64,000 bases of DNA from Toxoplasma gondii ME49 (taxonomy: Eukaryota; Apicomplexa; Conoidasida; Eucoccidiorida; Sarcocystidae). A model generated the notes under the pieces. It made no database searches and was not told the DNA's origin. It saw only the letters and a list, made by a program, of their open reading frames with translations. The DNA is taken from positions 2,153,874-2,217,873 of the forward strand of contig NC_031478.1 in NCBI RefSeq assembly GCF_000006565.2, written 5' to 3'. The position numbers and the translations under genes are program-made. Position 1 is the stretch's first letter. Every line of letters starts with the position of its first letter. This document shows, one piece after another, positions 45,737-55,652 of this stretch.

Positions 45737-47797
45737 TCAGTGTACGTCAACCTGCTCTTCACACATCACTTCACACGATACTGAACTATTCTCTCTTCGC
45801 CGGTGATAACGTGTGGGCGGGGGAGATAGGGTTCCTGAGGGATAAACGGACACCTTCACGCACGCGGGATCGAAAAGGACATTTGTTTTCCAACAAAGCA
45901 ACCAGACAATCAAGGCTGCCACGGCGCCACCAGCTGTGCTGACGACTAAAAACGACACCCACGCCTGAATGGGGTGAGCAGGAAAGTCGAAGATACTGTA
46001 GACGTAGCCAACTTTATCGCCGACTGTGACGGGCACCGTATAGACGATGACGCTCACGATGCAGTACGCGATACTCAACAGGGAGGCCACCCAGAAATGG
46101 TACACGAGGAAGGGGACGTGTCCAGTGTAAGTGATTAGGAACGCGGAAACAAGACAAATGGTGTGTTCGAGAATGCTGCTGGCACTTCGGAAAAACTGCC
46201 CGAAGGGCACAAGGATACACCAGAAAATCACCACGCACATGAGTGCCGCAACAGAGGCCATCATCCAAACCCCAAAAAGGACGAAGACAAGACACTGCTC
46301 TGAACCGGATGGCGACGTGTTCGCTTCCCCTTGGCTTCTCATTGTGCGTGAAGTGGCTCGACCGCCCTCTGGTTGAACACCCGACGCACGCACTTGATCT
46401 CTGTCACATTCCACTTGGTGTCTAGGTCCGTACTCCGGTCCGGGTTCTCTGTCTTCTGTGCCTGCCAGGCACTTCCATTCTTCATTGTGTGTACATGGTT
46501 TTTCCCCTTCCTGGAACAGATCCACCTGACACGGTGAATCCGTTGCGTGCGTCTGCCCCCATGTCGTGCGGCAGTCCGAGGAACACCCGGCGTATGTACA
46601 CCTCTCAGATGCAGGCAAATTTCTCGAAGCACCGTGACCCAGGGCACTCTGTACAAACACACCTTCCACTGCAGAATCTGGCTGCGTGACTGTTGTCTGG
46701 CATGACGTGGCTCGGAGAGGTAAAAAAACAGATGCCCCGTTTCTGTCAAGTACCCCATCACGGCATGGGCCTGAATCATTCTGTAGAGACGCATACGCTT
46801 GTCGGGTGCGGCGCCTTAGAGCGAAGACTTGTACCAACCAGTTAGGTTTCCTGGTTTCCTGCACCACAATACCCTGGCTCTGATGCGAATCTCGAAAATC
46901 CTTCGTATCACCTGCTTCGATGACGCTACAGCCGACAGATTGTACTGGCGCCGTTCCCCCAAATACCTCCTGCGCTCGTCTGTCTCGCGTACTGTTTAGA
47001 ATCGACGGAAGAGCCACGATGCTACATCCTGTCGCAACTACAGCGTGTAACGTAGCCAGGAAGTTTGTCCAAAACGTGAAATAGACATACGGTACATCGG
47101 ACCCGATATTGGTCCAGACCAAAATGGCCAGCAAAAAAAGCGCGAAGAAAACGCGGAGTAAAAGCAGTGTGAACGGATCGAAGAAGTCGAAACGGCTGCA
47201 TGCAAACACCTGCCTCCACTCCCGCCCGTGCAGGGTGAAATCGAAGCCCTTCGTACAGATATGTCGGCATTCATAAAAGAATTGGTCGCACATGCTCACC
47301 GCCACACTCCGTGTCGCTGCTTTCCCATCCGCGCTCGGATCTCTGAGCGACCGAGATTCTTCTCTAGACTGGTCGTCTGCGGTTGTACGTACAGCGAACC
47401 AAACATGAGCCAACGGAGCAGTACGAAGACTAGACAGACACTCAGGTACAATTCTAGACACGTTGTTCTCGACTCTGTCCATCGAATCTTGGCAACCGCC
47501 CCTGAGACAGTCAGACGCATGGGAAGAGTTCGCGACCAGTTGTCCTGAGGAAGTGCACTGGCCTGAACAAACAAGGTTTGTTGCACCTTCTTTCTTGCCA
47601 TCTCTACTCAATGAAGAGGCAGGTCCGCTTTTCTCGACATGACAACGAGACACACCTCCGGACGAGGATATTGCCACAAAAATTGAATTCTGGTAGCCGT
47701 GTTGCTCCCTTGGTAGCGTTGTGGTGAGTTCTGCCCCTTCTTTCTCGCCTCCATGGCTTGCAGAAGGAACCTTCCCTTTCTCAACAGACGCAGACAT
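45737..47797 (-). CDS. Multi-pass membrane protein, rolling stone/AIG1-like
   Basis: An uninterrupted ORF of 686 codons from ATG at 47797 to TGA at 45737; the acceptor-like ttctttttacag ten bases upstream suggests a leader intron. Residues 1-205 are polar. Two spans follow (about 208-229, FTLLLLRVFFALFLLAILVW; and about 238-262, VYFTFWTNFLATLHAVVAT), then a Cys/Ser-rich hydrophilic insertion of about 260 residues. Further spans are VFVLFGVWMMASVAALMCVV with CILVPFGQFF, EHTICLVSAFLITYTGHV, WVASLLSIAYCIVSVIVYTV and WVSFLVVSTAGGAVAALIVW, then a short polar tail. The TFWTNFL motif in span 2 and YVYSIFDFPAHPIQAW before the last span fit the rolling stone / AIG1-FAR17a pattern (aromatic..T.W..N; YS..D...P). 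Some relatives hydrolyse bioactive lipid esters; whether this one does is unknown. Intronless coding sequence is unusual among its neighbours. Confidence 0.7.
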   Translation of the reverse strand: MSASVEKGKVPSASHGGEKEGAELTTTLPREQHGYQNSIFVAISSSGGVSRCHVEKSGPASSLSRDGKKEGATNLVCSGQCTSSGQLVANSSHASDCLRGGCQDSMDRVENNVSRIVPECLSSLRTAPLAHVWFAVRTTADDQSREESRSLRDPSADGKAATRSVAVSMCDQFFYECRHICTKGFDFTLHGREWRQVFACSRFDFFDPFTLLLLRVFFALFLLAILVWTNIGSDVPYVYFTFWTNFLATLHAVVATGCSIVALPSILNSTRDRRAQEVFGGTAPVQSVGCSVIEAGDTKDFRDSHQSQGIVVQETRKPNWLVQVFALRRRTRQAYASLQNDSGPCRDGVLDRNGASVFLPLRATSCQTTVTQPDSAVEGVFVQSALGHGASRNLPASERCTYAGCSSDCRTTWGQTHATDSPCQVDLFQEGEKPCTHNEEWKCLAGTEDREPGPEYGPRHQVECDRDQVRASGVQPEGGRATSRTMRSQGEANTSPSGSEQCLVFVLFGVWMMASVAALMCVVIFWCILVPFGQFFRSASSILEHTICLVSAFLITYTGHVPFLVYHFWVASLLSIAYCIVSVIVYTVPVTVGDKVGYVYSIFDFPAHPIQAWVSFLVVSTAGGAVAALIVWLLCWKTNVLFDPACVKVSVYPSGTLSPPPTRYHRRRENSSVSCEVMCEEQVDVH

Positions 47798-50422
47798 CGC
47801 TACCCTGTAAAAAGAATGTATGTTTCTGTTCAGGCGCCTGTCATTCGTTGAAAGATTTAAAAATAGTATTTCACAATGATGACAAACAGTTCGGGAGAGA
47901 GCAGAGCACGTCTCGCGAAGTGAATCGAAATATAGAAAATCTCGCACTGGTCGACTTCCGTGGCTCCTATCCAAGCATAAGCGAAGCGCTTTCAACCAGA
48001 TTTTAATGGTAGAATTCGAGACGAACCGATGAACTTGAGCACCGGCACACACGCGGAAAAACTGTTTTCGCCAGAGTATCAGTCAGAAAGTCCCTGTAAA
48101 CCGGAAAGGTATAATCCTGAAAACCGTGAAGGCTCGGAAAGACGATCCCTGGAGGCTCGCAAAAGACGGCCACGAATAACTAGTGTGCGTAACGGGTTTC
48201 TCCTCGGTAAAAATTCCTGAAGAAGCAGATGGTACTTCCAGCGAAATGTCAAGACGAAAAATTCAGTTATCTGCTGGTAACGACCTAAGCGTTACGGAAC
48301 CATCCCAGGCGCCATGGTACCGGTGGTTCACCCGGCATACCCCTCATAAAGACAAACCCTCTGGCCACACATATGCATATACATGTATAGATAGATCTGT
48401 GGTTATTCAATACATGCTTGCAAATACTTGCGGATGTACAGGTAGGTGATAATGGCGACATTGATGGTACCTTCAAGCACATTGGAAGACTAGACAAATG
48501 AAGTGCAAATTCGGGACTTCGCTAACTACTAGAGTGAACAGAGCACCTAATCTCACGGTTCACAATATACTCACGCCGAAACGCCTCTTGCGCCAGCGTT
48601 GCGTTGCTTGCGGGTCGCCATCCTACGAAGAAAACACTTGCTAAGTGAGGAAAAACGGCAGCAAGACGGAAGTGCACAGTGCAAATCCGGCTGTCGAACT
48701 TTTTCGTCTGTTGGAACTCCAAAGGTCCGGCGTGTCTCAAACCTAGTTTACATACAGGGACGGTCCACACTTCCGCTTCACCTCGATTTCCAGCAGAACG
48801 TAGCGAAGCCACCAAAAAAGTTTACACAGAGCGACTTGTAGACGAGCGAGCTTCAAAGAGACACACCCGACACAGCATGCATTCTTGGTTTCGCGTCAAA
48901 AGTCAACCTGTCCTCAGGCGTGATGTTCACAACCTTTAATACTGAAACTGCTAGAGTGATCACATTTAAAAAATTTGCACCGGAATTCTACGGACGCCGT
49001 ATTCTAGACCAAAAGGATTACACAGTCGCGTATTTCATATACAGTTCACGTGCGCCGAATATCAGCCCTGCCTCGAAGGCGGGTCACTGCCAAGACAGAA
49101 CGGCAACACGGAGTCAGGAGATCTGGACTGAATTTCCAGTAGCAGTACCAAAAAAAGACTCCCGGAAGATATAGGTAGAGAAAACTCCAATGAGCAGTCA
49201 CCTAAAGGCGAACAAAACTTCGCGATACGCGTCGTCGGCACACTAACATATTCATTACGTTACCGTGTCTGGTGCGAACTTGCGTCGCATTCCGTTTTTG
49301 AGTCGAGGGCAGATTTCGGAGTGCACGCTTTCTCCCCTTCACCACGGCATGCAAAGAGAGGGAACTTCCAACTTGGAGTTCCCCCACAAGCACACCGAGT
49401 AAGTAGTACTTTCTTTTTTGGATTTTCTGGAAATGGCTAGTGAGTTGTTTCCAAGGTGTGGTCGTCTTGACGTTTGCTGGTGTAGAAAGTCTCCGTTGGC
49501 AACCCGAGTGCTTGAGGTAACAGGGACACGCTGCCTTGACAGCCAGTCTATTAAAGCGGCCAAATCTTTTGTCGCCTTCGTGGTCCCGAAGATCGGGATT
49601 TCCACGTGTATTGTGAGTGTGGCTCCAAAAAGAGTGAGGAAATCGGTTCGAAAACACCGTTCGTTTTGCGGCAAGAGCGTAATTGGCAATATGCAACGGA
49701 ACTAACTCCGATGTAGGCTGCATGCAAACTCCTGGCAATCCCCGAGTGCCAGTGCTCTACGGGGCCTTGCTTCTTCTCTGGATTGTCTCTCCAGCTCACA
49801 CATCTCCTACATGCTAATTTATTCTCGTGTTATGACAGAGAAAAAGTTTTCTGGTCTTCGTTCGAGCCCCTGTGCCGCGTGGTTCGCGACACTCCGACAC
49901 CGTTCACACTTCTGCCCGCTTGTCTTGCGCAGGATAGTCTATCCAGAAAAGGGAGGGAAACAACACGTGTTCCGCGGAAATCCCTTTGTCATTTGGCACG
50001 ATTCCTGGAACACAACCTGGACAAGCAGAACAGCGACTCTGCTGTGGAGACTGTGTAGCGTTCGACACACTTATATGATGTCAGTTGCCTAAGATTCAGA
50101 TTGCTGCTTTCTGCCCGAGAGTCTGAAAAACAGCGCTTGCCTAGACGTGATTTTTGTGAACCACTCCCGACTTTGTTGCCTGAATATGCAAGCCTTTCAC
50201 TGACGGATATGGGTTGAAAGCTGTCGCCGGCGAAAGGCTTCCTCCGTGTCTTGGTTGCACAAGTTAGTATGAATCGAAGCTCCCACCTTCGAAACCGCCA
50301 TGGTCCCTCTTGGGTACAACTCGTCTTAGACTTGTCTACCCTGGCGGCCACGCCTACAGCAACTCTCGTCCCTCTCACCTATTTGCCGCAAAACTTCCTT
50401 GGAAAACTTCGGGTCTTCCACA
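47798..50422. other. Divergent promoter region, AIG1-like and SYS1 genes
   Basis: The two flanking genes point away from this block, so it should hold both promoters and leaders. Small ORFs occur on both strands (a 91-codon plus ORF from ATG 49432 and overlapping minus ORFs at 49202-49738), none with family features or convincing splicing. Confidence 0.4.
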
Positions 50423-53101
50423 ATGCGGCGGCCCGGCCAGACCAGTGTCCTTGCACTGCAAAACCCTAATCCGCAAGGAAGTCGGTTCCGGTCCGAGGGA
50501 GGTGAGATGGAAGCGGCGCAGTCTCCGTCTGCAGGGCCGGTAGAGTTCTCTCCGGTTTTTTCGGAGAAAACGGAGTTTCTGAAATTCTCCCGTCGTTCGG
50601 CGAATGCGCGCGTCTCCTTGTCCGCAGTGGGTGGCGGTCCGCCGGTGTACGCTTTGTCTTCGGGTGCCTTGTACGGCAGTGAAACGTTCCGACCTAAATA
50701 TGTGCTTACGCAGATTGTTGTTCTGCAGTCTGCCTTCTACCTTCTGTATGCTCTCATCGCTCTCGGCGCACTGACATGTTTTGTTGCGGAACGCGGAGAC
50801 TGGATGCCCAGTCTTCCCTTCACAGGCGAGGAGGCAGCCGGCGTCAGCTCTGCCGCGGCAGCCTTCCCAGACTCGGCTGTTCTGGGGGGAGAGTCGGAAA
50901 CACCTCAGCGTTCTGGCACTGCACACTCTGCAAACAGGGCCGCCACACCCGTGGGGGTTGACTCCAACGGCGGGGTTTCCGATCCACAAGGAAAGAGCCC
51001 CCAGTCCATGGCGCAAGACGGCGCCCACTTTTTCCAAAGTCGGACCGGTGGCAGATATCGCGGGAGTGGACGCGGTCTAAGACGCGCAAAAATCTTGTTT
51101 GAGACAGAGCTGTACCGACTCGCGACCAGTGAAGGCCGCATTCTACTTCTCGTCTTGTTTCTCACGAGCCTCGCAATGTAAGGTTTCTGTCGTGCAAACG
51201 GACGAAACGCCGATAGGTATAGTTGATGCTAGAAGACGGGCAACCGGAGGCAGAACTGCTTTGCGGAAATATCTTTCGGTGGTCGGGCATATTGGCAGTC
51301 ACAGCTACTCTTTTGGGAGCTGAAACCAATTGTAGAGGTATCTCTCACAGTGGCGCAACGAGAGTCCACAAAGAAAACTGCCGTCCGTCGTTCATGTCTC
51401 AGGGTTGAATAGTGGTAGAACAAAGCCATCTGGAAGATTTGCCAGCCTGACCGGGGGGACGGGGCTGGTGCGTCTAGGTATTCCCAAAGAAAACACTTCA
51501 TGCCTATGTTTCTGTGTTTCTTGGAGGGTCACCTATTCAGTTGCCTGCTTTTCACTGAAGTGATGGTTGACATGCAGTGGGCTTCGCTTACGCTCATCCT
51601 CTGCGAGGAACCCGTATCGGCTGTTGCGCTTGGTCCTACAAATGAAATCAAAATATTACGCTTCTTCCGTTGATGCACTGGGTTAAGACAGCCACGATGC
51701 GAGAGAGTCTTGCTGAAAGAGTGTGTCCGCCGCTACTGCATGTGTTTCGATTTTGCGCCGTTTGGTCTTCAGGTCGTACCTGGTCTTCTTGGTCGTCCAG
51801 AGGACGCGGAAATGCCTCGATTTTTGTTTCTCTATTCACTTCTTTCACCTTCTGGCTTGTTGGATATTCGGCGGCTTCCCCTCAAACTGTAAGTTCGTGC
51901 AACTGTGTTTTTTGTGTCCATAGGTGAGTTGCGAAGGTCTTCAGAAACTCACACTATATCGCGGTGTGTAATTCCAGACGACCGTCTGATGACTTTATAG
52001 AACTTCGAATTTACTCACAAATCGCTGTCAGCATGGTAGCTCATAGGAGTGGAGCATCCTCGCTTGATTGATTGTATCCCTTATGGAATCACCTACAGCG
52101 TTTCTGAGTCACTGGCCAGTAAAAGGGAAGGTCCCAGTCGCAAACCATTTCCTTGCCTCGTCAAAGTGTAGGCCTCAAAAACTTTTGACTCAAGTCAGGG
52201 ATTGAGTTTAAATGTGCATATTGTATTTCAAAGAATGTTCTCAGCGAAAAAATTTGTTGCGACTAGAACGTTGCTAGTAGTGTCAGGTACTAAGGATCTG
52301 CGGTTGCACGCGAATCTACCTCAACGGGCGGGGCTTTCTCCACCGTGTTGTTACACCCGGACGAAGGGGACGAGCTTCCTTGTTAGTCCTGTGGTGCCGA
52401 AAAACACAACAAATTAAATACCGTTTTTCGATTCCGATTTCTTCGGCTGCAGCCTAGTTTTCCCGTTGCACTCTGGTTGTCGCGCATCTACAGTCTGTGA
52501 AACAACCTATGCGTCATCTTACCGGTGGTGAAAGTAGTGCCTGAGATTACATAAACAGAATGGGGAAGACCAGGCGCTGGTTTGTTTCTTTTTCGGTTGC
52601 ATGAGGTTTGTTCGCACCACATTTCTACTGATATGTGAATGATGTCTGCGTTCCTGATTTCGGTGGGTGCTGTTCGCAGCAAGTTGGTGGTTGTGCAGCG
52701 CGGCGTCTGCAACGGCTACAACAGCACTCTCTCAGTATTTTTGCCGAAAAGTCGAAATGCAAGATATCCAATTGGAAAGGCCACCCGCCGGTCACCGTCG
52801 CTTTTCGTCGGAGGGTGACAGCATCACCTCTATAGGGACCGACAGCAGCGACAGCAGTGGTGGCTTCTATACGTCCGGTACAGAACCTGCACTGGAAAGA
52901 GAGACACTAGACGACGCACGCGTCACGAGAGAATTGCATGTGGCCTCTTTCGTTGGCGATGGAAATGCCCGGGAAAATCCAAATCCAAAGCCAATTCTTG
53001 TCGGCCGATCTGTTTCGGTGCCTCCTGTCCGAGAACGCTCTCCGGAAACAGGAATGATGGGTCCTGCAACTCAAGACGGAATCGAACTTAGACTGTTGTG
53101 A
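50423..53101 (+). CDS. SYS1: SYS1 Golgi membrane protein, with insertions
   Basis: SYS1 is a four-span Golgi protein that recruits the Arl3/ARFRP1 GTPase to trans-Golgi membranes for vesicle tethering. Three exons fit phase: 50423-51177, 51773-51888 and 52680-53101 (430 aa). TM1 is FRPKYVLTQIVVLQSAFYLL, matching the family start (..QI.L.Q..YY). TM2 is GRILLLVLFLTSLAM, followed by SYLVFLVVQRTRKCLDFC and HFFHLLACWIFGGFPSN, the diagnostic SYS1 block (V.RTK.CLDF..T.HF.H...CW.....P). TM4 is WWLCSAASATATTALSQYFC, then RKVEMQDIQL. SYS1 is usually about 150-160 residues. The excess here is an N-terminal polar extension of up to 80 residues, a Gly/Ser/Ala-rich insertion of about 100 residues between TM1 and TM2, and a Ser-rich acidic C-tail of about 110 residues. 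A second in-frame ATG (50507) could be the start instead. Confidence 0.9.
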
Positions 53102-53344
53102 CATCAGTGCTTCCGTTTTCACAGTTGTGAGCAACCGGCTCAAAACAAGTGATGGACGCAAAGTTTAGGGCCGCTTTTCCTTTTTGAATGCTTGAGATCA
53201 TCTGCTACCGTCCCGAAAACCTTCTACTTGCCATCCTGCTGCCTACGGAAACGGCTGGGGCGGCCTACGTCACTTTTCTAAAAGCATCTCACAGGATGTC
53301 ACATATCTAAGTGGCTAAGTAGATGTGTTTTGTTTGGATTCAAC

Positions 53345-54856
53345 ATGCGCTCCCGCTCTCAAACAATGCTGCATTCTAGAGATACGGGGTACGGCCAGTT
53401 TCCTGCTAACCCTGAATCACGGTATAGTTCGCACCAGTTGGAGCAGCACTTAAAACCCTTACTCGAGAAGAGGAGTAGTGGCGCCGATATTTATCACTGG
53501 TTTAAAGCGATTCGGGACGATCTACCTTTGACGCAGCATTCGGGGCTAATGGTCTGTGCTCTGTGTACCTGGACATCTATGTGGTTTATGTTGACATGAC
53601 TGTTCAACTAAGGTGGAACTCTGAGATATTTAGGCTGTGTCAGTCTCTGAAGTTCCGGATGTTTGCACAAAGTCGTTTCAGAAATCTAGCGCAGCGATCA
53701 GATTTTGCGACGGGTGTGTCAAGACAGCTTAACCGAGTGATCTGGCGTGCCTACCCTCGATCCCACGGTGGTGTTTCGTTTCTTGAAAACCCGCCAGACA
53801 AAGTCTTCCAGACGCTGTGTGCCTAACGGCCATTCGTAGGCGAGTACAAAAGAGTAAAAGAGGACGTACTACTACGGTGCTTGGCGAATTGGGTATCGCG
53901 GGCGTTTTAATGGGACCTGCCTTTGTCTTCGACGGGGAGCTAGCTATTGAGCACCATGAAGTAGCAGAGCCCTGTGCGAGCTCGGACGAGGAAAACGTGA
54001 TTCTAACGCTCTTAAGGGTGAGAATTACACATGCTGCTCTACCACATTGGAGTTGTGACAGGCTGAAGCACTCGTGTTTTGTCGCCACGTACACCTCGGC
54101 GAGTGCATGCGTGCAAAAAAAGCGGGCTTTCTATAACACACAGGGGGTCGAAAAGGTCACGTATATCTGCCATTCCCAAACTACAAATGGAAGACTATAT
54201 CATAGCTCCAGATGAATACGGCTGATAACGCGCACGAGAAGGTTTTTCGAGACCTGCTTCTCTTAAGACAGTGTAAGTGCCTGACTCTAGCGACGGCGCA
54301 TTCTTTTGCGCCGCCTGTGCTGGTTCGAGGTTCGCCACTTTTCCGGTGGTGGGTCGCCGCCAGGATGCCGCCACTCACGGTTTTCTTTTATGCTCGGGAG
54401 CAGGCACTTGGAAGCTTCACCGCAAGCTCGTCAGAACTGTTTGGTTGGAGAAAAGCGGCAGCAATCGTACAGCGTCTCGTCCTTATGTTCACAGAAAAAC
54501 CATAGGCAGGCAGGAAGCTTAGTTTTGTTCAGTATGGTTGGTTGCCTTGCCTGGCGGAACGAACTCGGTTGTTTGTGGTGGTGTATTTTTCTTTCTGGGC
54601 AATGTTCGACATTGCCGAAACGCGGATATTTCATGTTTTCTCGTCATCTGAGCACTGCGTCGTTTAAATAACCCAATATCTATCCCGTCTTTTTCTCGCA
54701 GAAAGGGAGCATCTTGTCCCTCCGACACCGCTGAACGGAAAGCGTCCTCGCGAAACGGGTGCAGGGACCACGCCATCGGATACTTTTCGTTCCTCTGCCG
54801 TAAACGTCTGCTTTTTGTTTCATTATCATACTTTTTTGCGTGAGGTTTCTAAATAG
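53345..54856 (+). CDS. Uncharacterised multi-exon gene, partly resolved
   Basis: A likely first exon opens at ATG 53345 with MRSRSQTMLHSRDTGYGQFP, then QLEQHLKPLLEKRSSGADIY and WFKAIRDDLPLTQHSG, ending near 53551 or 53562 at a gt donor. After the acceptor gtcgtttcag the frame NLAQRSDFATGVSRQLNRVI opens at about 53691. A further open piece follows cattcgtag (GEYKRVKEDVLLRCLANW), overlapping another open frame with GIAGVLMGPAFVFDGELAIE. At 54212 the acceptor tagctccag precedes MNTADNAHEKVFRDLLLLRQ with a gtaagt donor. At 54702, after tttctcgcag, comes REHLVPPTPLNGKRPRET and a stop at 54856. Donor choice in the middle is ambiguous, so the chain is incomplete. No family is recognised. Confidence 0.4.
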
Positions 54857-55652
54857 CGTACACTGGATCGTGTCTGGGGCAGGAAATCAGTCAAAAAGTG
54901 TTCCTTCCATCGGGAGCTGGTGCGCGTCGCGTTTGTCTGTTGAGTGTTAACGCGTTTTGCTTGAAAAAGCTGCCCCTTCCGGCCTGCGGGCTAGGTTCGA
55001 AAAAACAGCCGATGCTTATGAACTCTTTCTAAATTCAGAGATTCCGTGTTGAGGGCGCGGTAACGGAACAGTTCTCCGCTGCAATTCGGCGTGAGTCCGT
55101 CGGCCACCGATGGAATATGTGAAAGTAGAAGCGAACGCCTTTCCTCGTTGTAAGAGTCCACTGGTCGGACAAGGATTTTTTATGGTCTCTCAGATGCAGA
55201 CACAACGTCGTTTTTCTTATTCTCTCAGTCCGGTGGCAGGTGCTGCCATGATGGACCCCACTTGCGCTGACCTCCAGCTAAACGCGAGGGTAACACGGAT
55301 CTTTCACACCATATTGTCCTGCCGGGAATTTTTGTACCGTCTGTCTTTCTGAAGAGGCCCCGTTTTTTTTTCTGTGTTGACCGAGGGTCCGAGTCTGCGG
55401 TGCACTGAGTTGCGCCTCGCCGTTCGCCGCAGCCTTCCAGCTCTCGCCTCTTTTCTTCTTCGTCCGCCGCGTTTGTTGTCTCGTTTCTGCGGAATTTGTG
55501 CGTGAGACAGTAACTTTCTAGATTCGTATTTTGGTTTCCAAGCCGAAGCCAAATGGCACTGCGTTGTCTGGCGGCTTTCGGATATTCCCTCATCGCCAAA
55601 ACCGTTTTTCTTCCACCTCCTCTAATCCTTTCGATTTAACTCTTCTGTAGAG

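Noticed and set aside
51581..51690. Possible extra SYS1 exon after acceptor gacatgcag
   Set aside because: Joining exon 1 directly to 51773 restores the continuous SYS1 core; the extra exon would add an Arg/Ser-rich stretch ending in a stop.
55110..55352. 80-codon ORF upstream of CDPK2
   Set aside because: It is followed by a stop, shares no frame with the kinase and lies in the leader region; at most an upstream ORF.
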